In this document: positions 40,914-49,666 of the stretch, one piece after another | Layout: the number at the start of each line of letters is the position of its first letter | Position numbering within the stretch: position 1 is the stretch's first letter | Assembly: GCF_000383615.1 (NCBI RefSeq) | Contig: NZ_KB911589.1 | Coordinates: forward strand, 186,001-250,000 | DNA from: Streptomyces canus 299MFChir4.1 | GTDB lineage: Bacteria; Actinomycetota; Actinomycetes; Streptomycetales; Streptomycetaceae | Direction: 5' to 3' | DNA: 64,000 bases | The notes under the pieces: model-generated | Told to the model about the DNA's origin: nothing | Database searches by the model: none | The model's input: the letters and a program-made list of their open reading frames with translations, nothing else | Position numbers and translations under genes: made by a program

Positions 40914-42011
40914 ATGCCACGCCGCACCGCGACGATGCTCGCCTCCACCCTGATGCTGATCGCGCTCCTCTGCGCGGGAGTCTTCATCAAAGTGCCTTAC
41001 GCCGAGATGTCACCGGGCCCCACGGTGAACACCCTCGGCGACCACGGCGGCGAGCCGGTGCTGCAGATCTCCGGGCGCAAGACGTATCCGACGAGCGGCC
41101 ACCTGAACATGACCACCGTCCGGGTCACCAGCGCCGACTACAAGATGAACCTCGTCGAGGCCGTCTACGGCTGGCTCGCGCACGACAACAAGGTCGTGCC
41201 GCACGACACCCTCTACCCTGACGGCAAGACCGAGGAGCAGTCGACCCAGGAGAACGCCGAGGAGTTCAGCCAGTCCCAGGAGAGCGCCAAGGTCGCCGCC
41301 CTGAAGGAACTGGACGTCCCGGTGCAGTCCTGGGTGATCGTCTCGACCGTCGTCAAGGACTCCCCGGCCGAGGGCAGGCTGCACGCGGGCGATGTCATCA
41401 AGGCCGTCGACGGTACGGCCGTGAAGGCGCCGGGCGATGTCGCGAAGCTGGTGACGAAGCACAAGCCGGGTGAGGACGTCGTCTTCACCGTGGTGCCCGC
41501 GAAGGAACAGGCCGCCGCCGAGAAGGCGAACCGGCCCGCGACGAAGACCGAGAAGGTCACGATCACGACCAGGGCGTCCGACGACGAGGGAGAGAAGCGC
41601 GCCATCGTCGGGATCGCCGCCGGGACCGACCACACCTTCCCGTTCACCGTCGACATCAAGCTCGCCGACGTCGGCGGCCCGAGCGCCGGTCTGATGTTCG
41701 CGCTCGGCATCTACGACAAGCTCACCCCGGGCAGCCTGACCGGCGGCAAGTTCGTCGCCGGGACCGGCACGATCGACGACGACGGCAAGGTCGGCCCGAT
41801 CGGCGGCATCGAGATGAAGACGGTCGGCGCGCGCGACAAGGGCGCCCAGTACTTCCTGACGCCCGCCGACAACTGCGCGGCCGCCGCCAAGGACACCCCG
41901 GGCGGGCTCACCCTGGTCAAGGTGAAGACCATCGACGACGCCCTCGGCGCACTCAAGGACATCCGCGAGGGCCGCACCTCCGACCTGCCGAAGTGCACGG
42001 CCAAGAGCTGA
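40914..42011 (+). CDS. YlbL-like membrane-anchored Lon-type protease with PDZ domain
   Basis: A protein of 365 residues. One N-terminal membrane helix (TMLASTLMLIALLCAGVFIKV) anchors it with the bulk outside. A PDZ domain spans about 130-220 (PVQSWVIVSTVVKDSPAEG, AGDVIKAVDGTAV) and an S16 Lon protease domain spans 225-345. The Ser-Lys dyad is the serine in DVGGPSAGLMFAL and the lysine in GGIEMKTVGARDKGA. No ATPase domain is present. Homologues (YlbL in Bacillus, Rv3194c in M. tuberculosis) are surface proteases for stress or recovery from the SOS response. The next gene is convergent with a terminator between. Confidence 0.9.
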   Translation: MPRRTATMLASTLMLIALLCAGVFIKVPYAEMSPGPTVNTLGDHGGEPVLQISGRKTYPTSGHLNMTTVRVTSADYKMNLVEAVYGWLAHDNKVVPHDTLYPDGKTEEQSTQENAEEFSQSQESAKVAALKELDVPVQSWVIVSTVVKDSPAEGRLHAGDVIKAVDGTAVKAPGDVAKLVTKHKPGEDVVFTVVPAKEQAAAEKANRPATKTEKVTITTRASDDEGEKRAIVGIAAGTDHTFPFTVDIKLADVGGPSAGLMFALGIYDKLTPGSLTGGKFVAGTGTIDDDGKVGPIGGIEMKTVGARDKGAQYFLTPADNCAAAAKDTPGGLTLVKVKTIDDALGALKDIREGRTSDLPKCTAKS

Positions 42012-42028
42012 CCGGCACGCGCGCGTAC

Positions 42029-42070
42029 GACGACGGGGGCGCCCCTCGCACCGAGGGCGCCCCGTCGTCG
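42029..42070. terminator. Bidirectional hairpin terminator
   Basis: Inverted arms around CGACGGGGGCGCCCCTCG and AGGGCGCCCCGTCGTCG with a short loop, in the gap between the YlbL-like gene and the convergent PPA1309 gene. Confidence 0.75.
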
Positions 42071-42071
42071 T

Positions 42072-42614
42072 TCAGTCCGCGAAAGTCGCCGAAAGGGCCT
42101 CCGCCAGGCCGGGCACCAGGTCGCGGCCCGTGAGGACCTCGGTCGGGGAGTCCTTCTCGCGCAGCCGCAGGGCCGAGTCGCGGGTGCCGTCGCGCAGGAC
42201 CGCGACCGTCATGCGGACCTCCTGACGGTCCGGGTGCTCGGCGACCCACTTCGCCAGCTTGCCCTCGCTCAGCCCCTGCGGGACGGACGCCTCGGCGGAC
42301 GGCGGCAGCATCAGCCGCTCCACGGTGAGCGCGCAGCCGACGACCGCGTCGGGCCAGGCGATGGTGCCGAGGAACTCGTCGAGCGGCTTGCCCTTGGGAA
42401 TCTCCTCCTGCTCGATGGGGGTGAAGCCCGAGGGTGCCTGCGCGTCCTCCAGACCGAGCTGGCTCGCGAGAGCGGGTTCCTGGGCGCGCAGCCGGGCGGT
42501 GTCTACGAGGGCGAAGAGGCGGGCGGGCTGGTCCCAGCCGAGGCCGGAGGCGTACTCGTCGATCTCGAGTACGGCCCGGGTGAGCGGGCTCGCCGCCATG
42601 GGGGTGTTGGACAT
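42072..42614 (-). CDS. PPA1309-family protein, unknown function
   Basis: A cytosolic protein of 180 residues from an uncharacterised actinobacterial family. It has a helical N-terminus (LTRAVLEIDEYASGLGWDQPARLFALVDTARL), IAWPDAVVGCALTVERLMLPP, and RMTVAVLRDGTRDSALRLRE near the end. It reads like a regulator or chaperone but carries no catalytic motif. It stands between the Lon-like protease and the UPF0182 protein in Streptomyces and Mycobacterium. The ATG at 42614 is unambiguous. Confidence 0.85.
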   Translation of the reverse strand: MSNTPMAASPLTRAVLEIDEYASGLGWDQPARLFALVDTARLRAQEPALASQLGLEDAQAPSGFTPIEQEEIPKGKPLDEFLGTIAWPDAVVGCALTVERLMLPPSAEASVPQGLSEGKLAKWVAEHPDRQEVRMTVAVLRDGTRDSALRLREKDSPTEVLTGRDLVPGLAEALSATFAD

Positions 42615-42648
42615 AGTCACAATCCTGCCTCGTTCGTCACCTGAATCG

Positions 42649-42674
42649 GGAACCGAGTAAACGGTGAGTAAGTT
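42649..42674 (+). promoter_or_regulatory. Near-match to an ECF sigma (SigR-like) promoter before the UPF0182 gene
   Basis: GGAAC at 42649-42653, 18 bases, GTT at 42672-42674. It differs from the SigR consensus only in the last base of the -35 and would place the start of transcription about 80 bases before the start codon. Other ECF factors also use GGAAC. Confidence 0.35.
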
Positions 42675-42766
42675 GCATAGGTGTGGGCCCACGATCACGG
42701 GGGGCCACCCAGGGCCCGCGAACACGAGGGCCTGACGGATCGACAGCGAACTTCGAGGTGCGCACC

Positions 42767-45706
42767 TTGGCTTTCCAGATGCCGGACCGCGGCGGAGGCC
42801 CGACAGGGCCGCGGATGAGAGTGGGCCGCCCGTCCCGGCGTGCCAGGACCCTGCTCATGACGCTGGGCGTCCTTGCCGTCCTCGGCATGGCGTTCACCAT
42901 GTTCGCGGGCTTCTGGACGGACTGGCTCTGGTACCGCTCGGTGAACTACTCGTCCGTGTTCACCACCACCCTGTGGACCAAGATGGGGCTGTTCTTCGTC
43001 TTCGGCCTGCTGATGGCCCTCGCGGTCGGCTTCAACATCTGGCTGGCCCACCGGCTGCGCCCGCCGCTGAGCGCCATGTCGATGGAGCAGCAGAACCTCG
43101 ACCGCTACCGGATGGGCATCGCGCCGTACAAGAAGTGGCTGCTGCTCGGGATCGTCTCCCTGGTGGGCCTCATCGCCGGTGCCTCCGCCTCCAGCCAGTG
43201 GCGGACCTGGCTGATGTGGGTCAACGGCGTCTCCTTCGGCCAGAAGGACCCGCAGTTCCACCTCGACATCTCCTTCTACACCTTCGACCTGCCCTGGTAC
43301 CGGTTCCTGCTCGGCTTCGGCTTCGCCGCCGCGATCCTCTCGGTGATCGCTGCCGCGCTGACGCACTACCTCTACGGCGGTCTGCGCATCACCTCTCCCG
43401 GCGCGCGGGCCACGGCCGCGGCGACCGGGCACTTGTCCGTACTGCTCGGCATCTTCGTCGCCCTGAAGGCGGTCGCGTACTGGCTCGACCGGTACGGCCT
43501 CGCGGTCAAGTCCAGCGACTTCAAGGCGACCGACAGCTGGACGGGCCTCAGGTACGTCGACGCGAACGCCTACCTGCCGGCCAAGACGATCCTGTTCTGC
43601 ATCGCGGTGATCTGCGCGCTGCTGTTCTTCGCCACCCTGTGGCGGCGCACCTGGCAGCTGCCCGTGATCGGCTTCGGCCTGATGGTGCTCTCGGCGATCC
43701 TGATCGGCGGGCTCTACCCCGCGATCGTCCAGAAGTTCCAGGTCCAGCCGAACGAGCAGGCGAAGGAAGCGCCGTACGTCGAGAAGAACCTCAAGGCGAC
43801 GCGTGAGGCGTACGACATCGACGACGCCTCGGTGAAGGAGTACGACGGCAAGTCCACCACGACGGACAAGACCAAGCTGCGCGACGACGTCGACGCCACG
43901 GCCAGCATCCGGGTCGTGGACCCCAACGTCGTCTCGCCGACCTTCCAGCAGCTCCAGCAGATGCGGAACTACTACGCGTTCCCGACCAACCTGGACGTCG
44001 ACCGGTACAGCAAGAACGGCAAGGATCAGGACACGGTCATCGGGCTGCGTGAGCTGAACCTCGCCGGCATCCCGAAGAACAACTGGATCAACGACCACTT
44101 CCGCTACACCCACGGTTACGGCGTGGTCGCCGCGAAGGGCACCGAGGCCGACGCCGAGGGCCGCCCGGTCTTCACCGAGTCCAACCTGCCCTCCCAGGGC
44201 GACCTCGGGACGTACCAGCAGCGCGTCTACTACGGCGAGAAGACCACCGAGTACTCGATCGTCGGCGGTCCCCAGAAGGAGATCGACTACTCCGACGACT
44301 CCGGCGAGAAGACCTACAGCTACAAGGCCAAGAGCGGGGTCAACCTCTCCAACCCGGTCAACCGGGCCGCGTACGCGGTGGCGTTCAGCGAGCCGCAGAT
44401 CCTCTACTCCGGAGCGATCGGCGAGGGCTCGAGGATCCTGTACAACCGCACGCCCAAGCAGCGCGTCGAAGCGGTCGCCCCCTGGCTGACCATCGACGGC
44501 GACGCCTATCCGGCGGTGGTGAACGGCAAGATCCAGTGGATCGTCGACGCGTACACGACGACGAACGGCTACCCGTACTCCTCGCGCACGACCCTCGGCG
44601 ACACCACGGCCGACTCGCTGACCGCGACGAACAACCAGCGCGCGGTCGTGGCCCAGCAGAACCAGGTCAACTACATCCGCAACTCGGTGAAGGCGACGGT
44701 CGACGCGTACACCGGCGAGGTCAAGCTCTACCAGTGGGACACCAAGGACCCGGTCCTCAAGACCTGGATGAAGGCGTTCCCGGGCACGGTGGAGCCGAGG
44801 AAGGACATCTCCACCGACCTGATGGCCCATCTGCGGTACCCGCAGGACCTGTTCAAGGTCCAGCGTGAGCTGCTGGCCCGCTACCACGTCGAGGACGCGG
44901 ACACCTTCCTCAGCGGCAGCGAGGTGTGGCAGGTGCCGGACGACCCGACCAACAAGTCGGGCGACGCCGTGCCGCCGTACTACCTGAGCATGAAGATGCC
45001 CGACCAGAAGGCGCAGGCGTTCTCGCTCACGACGACGTTCACGCCCAACGGCCGGGACAACCTCAGTGCGTTCATGTCGGTCGACGCCGAGGCGGGCACC
45101 AGCGACTACGGCAAGATCAGAATCCTGAAACTGCCGACCAACACCACGGTCAACGGGCCCAAACAGGTGCAGAGCCAGTTCAACTCCGAACAGGACATCG
45201 CCGAGACCATCAGCCTCCTCAACAGAGGCGACTCCAATGTGGAGTACGGCAATCTCCTGACGGTGCCGCTCGACGGAGGACTGCTCTATGTGGAGCCGGT
45301 CTACGTACGCGGTGGTGGACTCAAGTACCCGCTGCTGCGCAAGGTGTTGGTGACCTACGGAGGCAACACCGCCTTCGAGGACACCCTCGACGAAGCGCTG
45401 AACAAGGTGTTCGGAGCGGACGGTTCGACCACTAAGCCACCGGGCGACGGCGGTGACACGACCAAGCCGCCGCCGACCTCCACCAATCCGACGGTCCAAC
45501 AGGCGCTGGACGACGCCCAGAAGGCCTTCGACGCCGGCCAGGAAGCCCTGAAGAAGGGCGACTGGGAGGCGTACGGCCGGGCCCAGGAGGATCTGAAGGA
45601 CGCGCTCAAGCGCGCCGAGGACGCGCAGGCCACGGCGGACAAGGGCAGCGGCAGCAGCGCGAAGCCCAGCGCCAGTCCGAGCCCCCGGAGCAGCCCCAGC
45701 GGCTGA
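42767..45706 (+). CDS. UPF0182 family membrane protein
   Basis: A protein of 979 residues. Seven or so membrane helices lie in the first 340 residues (TLLMTLGVLAVLGMAF, LFFVFGLLMALAV, GLIAGASASSQWRTW and so on). A large extracytoplasmic domain (about 350-900) follows with NNWINDHFRYTHGYGVVAAKG and an aromatic-rich fold. The tail (about 905-979) is acidic and Pro/Lys/Asp-rich, including DDAQKAFDAGQEALKKGDW. The family is conserved in actinobacteria and cyanobacteria but has no assigned function. The TTG at 42767 has GAGGTG 7 bases upstream; ATG 42779 is an alternative with no ribosome site. Confidence 0.88.
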   Translation: MAFQMPDRGGGPTGPRMRVGRPSRRARTLLMTLGVLAVLGMAFTMFAGFWTDWLWYRSVNYSSVFTTTLWTKMGLFFVFGLLMALAVGFNIWLAHRLRPPLSAMSMEQQNLDRYRMGIAPYKKWLLLGIVSLVGLIAGASASSQWRTWLMWVNGVSFGQKDPQFHLDISFYTFDLPWYRFLLGFGFAAAILSVIAAALTHYLYGGLRITSPGARATAAATGHLSVLLGIFVALKAVAYWLDRYGLAVKSSDFKATDSWTGLRYVDANAYLPAKTILFCIAVICALLFFATLWRRTWQLPVIGFGLMVLSAILIGGLYPAIVQKFQVQPNEQAKEAPYVEKNLKATREAYDIDDASVKEYDGKSTTTDKTKLRDDVDATASIRVVDPNVVSPTFQQLQQMRNYYAFPTNLDVDRYSKNGKDQDTVIGLRELNLAGIPKNNWINDHFRYTHGYGVVAAKGTEADAEGRPVFTESNLPSQGDLGTYQQRVYYGEKTTEYSIVGGPQKEIDYSDDSGEKTYSYKAKSGVNLSNPVNRAAYAVAFSEPQILYSGAIGEGSRILYNRTPKQRVEAVAPWLTIDGDAYPAVVNGKIQWIVDAYTTTNGYPYSSRTTLGDTTADSLTATNNQRAVVAQQNQVNYIRNSVKATVDAYTGEVKLYQWDTKDPVLKTWMKAFPGTVEPRKDISTDLMAHLRYPQDLFKVQRELLARYHVEDADTFLSGSEVWQVPDDPTNKSGDAVPPYYLSMKMPDQKAQAFSLTTTFTPNGRDNLSAFMSVDAEAGTSDYGKIRILKLPTNTTVNGPKQVQSQFNSEQDIAETISLLNRGDSNVEYGNLLTVPLDGGLLYVEPVYVRGGGLKYPLLRKVLVTYGGNTAFEDTLDEALNKVFGADGSTTKPPGDGGDTTKPPPTSTNPTVQQALDDAQKAFDAGQEALKKGDWEAYGRAQEDLKDALKRAEDAQATADKGSGSSAKPSASPSPRSSPSG

Positions 45707-45760
45707 TCGGCCGCTGGTCAAAGGCCCACCCCGCGCCGTGATACGGTTGCAACACAACGG

Positions 45761-45834
45761 CGCGGGGTGGAGCAGCTCGGTAGCTCGCTGGGCTCATAAC
45801 CCAGAGGTCGCAGGTTCAAATCCTGTCCCCGCTA
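45761..45834 (+). tRNA. tRNA-fMet (initiator, CAU anticodon), copy 1
   Basis: A 74-base cloverleaf. The anticodon loop is CTCATAA within stem CTGGG/CCCAG. The three consecutive G-C pairs there and the unpaired C1-U72 at the acceptor end are marks of the initiator tRNA. The T-loop TTCAAAT is present and CCA is not encoded. Identical to the copy at 47927. Confidence 0.95.
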
Positions 45835-45842
45835 CTGCAATC

Positions 45843-45876
45843 GAAGGCCCGGATCCTGAAAAGGATCCGGGCCTTC
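45843..45876 (+). terminator. Terminator after tRNA-fMet copy 1
   Basis: A perfect 14-base stem, GAAGGCCCGGATCC and its complement, with the loop TGAAAA. Confidence 0.85.
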
Positions 45877-46040
45877 GTGATGTGCGAACGCATGTGCCGA
45901 GAAACCGACGGCCCTGCCGCCGGGGGCAGTTGGCGGGAACTGTGTTTCACTTGTCGTTCTGTGGGCATGTCGACAAAACGCTGAAGTGACCTCACTGGCT
46001 GCGGTATACCAGGTGTACCCAGGTTGCAGGTGGTGCGACG

Positions 46041-47849
46041 ATGGACGTTATGGGGGACAAGGCAACTCTGTTCGAGACAGGGCGTTTTGTGCAACCTTCC
46101 GGGCGGGACGGGGCCGGGGAGGCGGCTGACGACGCCGCCGAGGAGGTCCGGCAGCGCCTGGCCGCCGAAGCCGGCGACGTCGAGGCGATGAGCGTCCTCG
46201 GCGCCCTCCTGCTGCGCCGCGGCGACCTCGACGGAGCCGAGCCCCATCTGCGTGCCGCCACCGCCGCCGGCGACCGGGCCGCCGCCAACAACCTCGGCGT
46301 GCTGCTGCACCAGCGCGGATACGCCGACGACGCCGCCGGCTGGTGGCGGATCGCCGCCGTCGCCGGGTCCGCCGCGGCCGCGCACGCGCTGGGGCGCCAC
46401 CATCGTGAGCGGGGCGACGAGCCCGCCGCCGAGTACTGGCTGCGCCAGTCCGCCGAGCAGGGGCACGCCCTGGGCGCCTACGCGCTCGCCGACCTGCTGG
46501 AGCACCGCCAGGACGCGGGCGCCGAGCAGTGGATGCGGATCGCCGCCGAGCGGGGGCACCGCGAGGCCGCCTATCGACTGGCCCGCGCGCTCGACCGCCG
46601 GCTGGGCCCTGAGGGGGACGTCGGGGACGACCACGGGGCCGGGGCCGAGGCCGAGCTGTGGTACCGGCAGGCCGCCGCGCGCGGACACCGGCGTGCGGCG
46701 CTGCATCTCGGGGCGATCCTGGAGCGGCGCGGCGCGCTCAAGGAGGCCGGCCGCTGGTACCTGACGTCCGCCAAGGACGGCGAGGCGCGGGCCGCCTGCG
46801 CCCTCGGGTTCCTGCTGCGGGACGCGGGTGACACCGAGAGCGCCGCCGTGTGGTGGCTGCGCGCCGCCCAGGACGGCGACGGCAACGCGGCCAACGCGCT
46901 GGGCGCCCTGCACGCCGAGCGCGGCGAGCCGCAGACCGCCGAGCGGTGGTACCGGGCGGCGATGGACGCAGGCGACGACAACGGCGCGTACAACCTCGGG
47001 CTGCTCTGCGCCGAGCAGGGGCGGACCGCGCAGGCCGAGCAGTGGTACCGGCGGGCCGCGTACGCGGGACACCGCGAGGCGGCCAACGCGCTCGCCATCC
47101 TGCTGCTCCAGGGCGGGGACACGTCCGGGGCCGAGCCCTGGTTCTCCAAGGCCGCGGAGGCCGGGAGTGTGGACGCCGCGTTCAACCTCGGCATCCTGTT
47201 CGCCGGACGCGGGGAGGAGGCCGTCGCCCTGCGGTGGTACGAGCGGGCCGCCGCCGCCGGGCACACCGAGGCCGCGCTCCAGGTGGCCATCGCCCGACTG
47301 CGGGAGGGGGACGAGGCCGGCGCCGAGCGGCACCTGCGGTGTGCCGCGGGAGGAGGCAGCGCGGAGGCCGCGTACCGGCTGGCGACCGTGCTGGACGCCC
47401 GGCGCCCGCCGGCGCCCGAGCACTCGCTCGGGGAGCCGGTGCACGAGGAGAAGAGCGAGTGCGAGGAGTGGTACGAGCGGGCGGCCTCCCAGGGGCACCG
47501 CCGCGCGCAGGTGCGGGTGGGCATGCTCGCCGCCGCCCGGGGTGACGTCGTGGAGGCGGCCCGGTGGTACCGGGAGGCCGCGGAGGCGGGGTCCCGAAAC
47601 GGGGCGTTCAACCTGGGGCTGCTGCTCGCCCGGGAGGGGAGCGAGCCGGAGGCCGCCGTGTGGTGGGCCCGCGCTGCCGACGCGGGGCACGGACGGGCGG
47701 CGTTGCGGTTGGCCCTGGTCTACGCGCGTCGGGGAGAGCTGGCCGAGGGACAGCGCTGGGCCGACCGGGCGGTGGCCCTCGGACCTGCGGAGGTCTCCGA
47801 GCGGGCGGCTCGACTGAGGGACGCGTTGCGCGAGGAGCTGTCGGCGTAG
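46041..47849 (+). CDS. Sel1-like/TPR repeat protein
   Basis: A protein of 602 residues built almost wholly from about fifteen Sel1-type helical repeats of 36 residues, with cores such as WYRRAAYAGHREAANALA, LGVLLHQRGYADDAAGWW and AFNLGILFAGRGEEAVALRWY. There is no signal peptide or catalytic domain, so it is a scaffold for protein contacts. Alpha-helical Sel1 proteins often act as adaptors in signalling. It lies between two identical tRNA-fMet genes in the same direction, in a 206-base leader region with no clear promoter. ATG 46041 is used; ATG 46050 is possible. Confidence 0.88.
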   Translation: MDVMGDKATLFETGRFVQPSGRDGAGEAADDAAEEVRQRLAAEAGDVEAMSVLGALLLRRGDLDGAEPHLRAATAAGDRAAANNLGVLLHQRGYADDAAGWWRIAAVAGSAAAAHALGRHHRERGDEPAAEYWLRQSAEQGHALGAYALADLLEHRQDAGAEQWMRIAAERGHREAAYRLARALDRRLGPEGDVGDDHGAGAEAELWYRQAAARGHRRAALHLGAILERRGALKEAGRWYLTSAKDGEARAACALGFLLRDAGDTESAAVWWLRAAQDGDGNAANALGALHAERGEPQTAERWYRAAMDAGDDNGAYNLGLLCAEQGRTAQAEQWYRRAAYAGHREAANALAILLLQGGDTSGAEPWFSKAAEAGSVDAAFNLGILFAGRGEEAVALRWYERAAAAGHTEAALQVAIARLREGDEAGAERHLRCAAGGGSAEAAYRLATVLDARRPPAPEHSLGEPVHEEKSECEEWYERAASQGHRRAQVRVGMLAAARGDVVEAARWYREAAEAGSRNGAFNLGLLLAREGSEPEAAVWWARAADAGHGRAALRLALVYARRGELAEGQRWADRAVALGPAEVSERAARLRDALREELSA

Positions 47850-47926
47850 TGGGCGCTGTTCGGGGCCGCCCTCGAACAAGCGATTTGCCTCTGGCCTTCC
47901 CCTTCACGTAACGTTGCATTCAACGG

Positions 47927-48000
47927 CGCGGGGTGGAGCAGCTCGGTAGCTCGCTGGGCTCATAACCCAGAGGTCGCAGGTTCAAATCCTGTCCCCGCTA
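47927..48000 (+). tRNA. tRNA-fMet (initiator, CAU anticodon), copy 2
   Basis: Identical over all 74 bases to the gene at 45761, including AACGG just upstream. The two copies form direct repeats about 2.17 kb apart around the Sel1 gene. Confidence 0.95.
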
Positions 48001-48007
48001 CTGAAGG

Positions 48008-48043
48008 CCGAAGGCCGGAATCCGAAAGGGTTCCGGCCTTCGG
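48008..48043 (+). terminator. Terminator after tRNA-fMet copy 2
   Basis: CCGAAGGCCGGAA pairs with TTCCGGCCTTCGG around a 10-base loop, followed by TGTTTTC. Confidence 0.8.
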
Positions 48044-48048
48044 TGTTT

Positions 48049-48530
48049 TCAGGGGCGGTGGCCCACCGCCTCCTCGTACAGCGCCCTGTCCACCGTCTTC
48101 GACTCCAGGGCATCGCCCTCCGCCGCGCCCTGCGCCCTGTACGCCGCCTGCGAGCGGTCCGTGGTGCCCGCGCGGATCTCCCAGTCCAGGGCGGCTGGGG
48201 GCAGGGCGCATGCCTCCCGAGAGGGTCGCCGGGTAGGCGTCGGCGAAGTCCGCGAGGCTCATGCGGGCCGGTGCGGACGGACTTCCAGTCGTAGATGCCG
48301 TAGTCCTGGAAGATCACGGCCGCCGGGCGGGGGGTGGACGTACGGATCTCCAGGGCGCACGCGCTCGGGCGGAGCAGGCCCGCCTCGATGCGCGGCAGCG
48401 TCGACTTGCCCCACCCCGAGGGGCCGACCAGGCGGACGAACTCGCCCGGGGCGACGCTGAGGTCGAGGGGGCCGAGGGCATCTGCGGAGAGGGGTGGCTG
48501 CACGAAGATCTGACGGCCCGTCAGGTTCAG
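48049..48530 (-). pseudogene. Remnant of a nitrate/taurine-type ABC transporter ATPase, frameshifted and deleted
   Basis: Pieces of one ABC ATPase lie in different frames. First (48503-48260) come SVAPGEFVRLVGPSGWGKST, a Walker A with Cys changed to Trp, and VIFQDYGIYDWKSVRT, the Q-loop of the SsuB/TauB/NrtD group. After a jump of frame and a loss of about 40 codons comes SLADFADAYPATLSGGMR (48262-48200), the signature motif. The rest of the ATPase, including Walker B, is missing. The final part is an unrelated-looking C-terminus (ALDWEIRAGTTDRSQ... to VGHRP). The 612 bases between the second tRNA and catR hold nothing else. The locus is dead as an ATPase. Confidence 0.75.
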
Positions 48531-48612
48531 GAAGTCCAGGGACCGCGCGAAGGGCTGTGGGCAGCGCGAAGCCCCGGCGTCCGCGAGGATGCCGGGGCTT
48601 CGGTGAAGGCTG

Positions 48613-49029
48613 TTACGCCGCCGCGCAGTTCGGGCACACGCCCCGATACGTCACCTCGACGCCCGAGACGGTGAAGCCGAATCGCTCCGAGTCGGGGAGC
48701 TCGGTCAGCGGGTCGCCCGTGGGGTGCACGTCCCGGATGGCGCCGCACTGGGCGCAGACCAGGTGGTGGTGCGGCCGGTGGGCGTTCGGGTCGTACCTCT
48801 TGGCGCGCTTGTCGGTGGCGACTTCGAGCACCTCGCCGAGGGAGACCAGCTCGCCCAGCGTGTTGTAGACGGTCGCCCGGGAGATCTCGGGCAGCTTGGC
48901 CACGGCGCGTGCGTGGACCTCGTCGGCCGTCAGGTGGACGTGTTCGCCGTCGAGGACCTCGGCCACGACGCGCCGCTGTGCGGTCATCCGCCAGCCGCGG
49001 CCGCGCAGTCGTTCCAGAAGGTCGCTCAT
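48613..49029 (-). CDS. catR: Fur-family repressor CatR
   Basis: A DNA-binding metalloregulator of 138 residues. The winged helix (TAQRRVVAEVL, ISRATVYNTLGELVSLG) precedes the metal-binding HRPHHHLVCAQCGAIRD and a C-terminal CPNC pair, making a structural zinc site. Length and sequence agree with S. coelicolor CatR, the peroxide-sensing repressor of the catalase gene catA. That it senses peroxide here is inferred from that likeness. ATG 49029 gives 138 residues; a GTG at 49035 is possible. The 75-base upstream gap has an imperfect AT-rich inverted repeat, ACTCGAATTGGATTGAGT (49087-49104 area), a candidate operator. Confidence 0.85.
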   Translation of the reverse strand: MSDLLERLRGRGWRMTAQRRVVAEVLDGEHVHLTADEVHARAVAKLPEISRATVYNTLGELVSLGEVLEVATDKRAKRYDPNAHRPHHHLVCAQCGAIRDVHPTGDPLTELPDSERFGFTVSGVEVTYRGVCPNCAAA

Positions 49030-49104
49030 GCGCACCAGCCTAACAGCTGGAGACCAGAATCCGAATGGGTGTGAGTTTGGAGGGCTACTCGAATTGGATT
49101 GAGT

Positions 49105-49515
49105 CTAATGCGGTGAACCGGTGGTGGCCGGCACGCGCTGCGGCGCCGGTGCCCAGCAGCGGATGATGTCGCGGACCGAGACGATGCCCGTGGGCTCGCC
49201 GTGGTCCAGCACGATGAGATGCCGGAAGCCGCCATGGGTCATCGCCTGCGCGGCCTCCTCCAGGGTCCAGGTCGGGGTGGCGAAGACGACGTCGGTGGTG
49301 GTATGGGCGTGGACGCACTCCGTGTCCGGGTTCTGGCCCAGTCCTACGGAGTTCAGGATGTCGCGCTCGGTCAGAATGCCGGTGCCGGTGCCGTCGGGAT
49401 CGAGGACCACGGCCGCGCCCACCCGACGGGCGGACATCAGGGCGGCGGCCTGGCGGAGCGTGTGGGCGGGGCCGATGGTGAGGACCACCGTGCTCATGGC
49501 GTCGCGGACGAGCAT
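49105..49515 (-). CDS. CBS-domain protein
   Basis: A cytosolic protein of 136 residues made of two tandem CBS motifs (VRDAMSTVVLTIGPAHTLRQAAALM, GILTERDILNSV and TTDVVFATPTWTLEEAAQAM, GIVSVRDIIRCW). CBS pairs bind adenosine nucleotides and usually sense energy state. It is a stand-alone module with no attached enzyme. ATG 49515 has AGGAGG 13 bases upstream, and the longer form from 49557 lacks a ribosome site. The upstream sequence has unusual repeats (see the separate entry). It precedes catR on the same strand with a 75-base gap. Confidence 0.82.
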   Translation of the reverse strand: MLVRDAMSTVVLTIGPAHTLRQAAALMSARRVGAAVVLDPDGTGTGILTERDILNSVGLGQNPDTECVHAHTTTDVVFATPTWTLEEAAQAMTHGGFRHLIVLDHGEPTGIVSVRDIIRCWAPAPQRVPATTGSPH

Positions 49516-49540
49516 GGGTTCGCAGTCACCTCCTGGGGAA

Positions 49541-49615
49541 CCAATGAGTTCGTTCATTGGTTCACAAGTTCACAAATGAGGGTCCCCTTAGAGTCGCAGG
49601 TAAAGCGAGGGTCAA
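49541..49615 (-). promoter_or_regulatory. Inverted and tandem repeats upstream of the CBS gene
   Basis: CCAATGA-N6-TCATTGG (49541-49560) is a perfect 7-base inverted repeat. Next to it stand two exact tandem copies of GTTCACAA (49560-49567 and 49568-49575). A TTGACC, readable as a minus-strand -35, lies at 49610-49615. Together they look like an operator and promoter region; the binding protein is unknown. Confidence 0.5.
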
Positions 49616-49666
49616 CAAGGGGGCGCGCACAGCCGATTGAGGGCGTGCGCGCTCATCTGTGAACCC

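Noticed and set aside
42695..45757. Minus-strand frame of 1020 codons opposite the UPF0182 gene
   Set aside because: Composition is Arg/Val/Gly-rich shadow; the plus-strand product is a clear family member.
48261..48674. Plus-strand ORF of 137 codons opposite the ABC remnant
   Set aside because: It has no ribosome site or family, and the minus strand carries readable ABC ATPase motifs.
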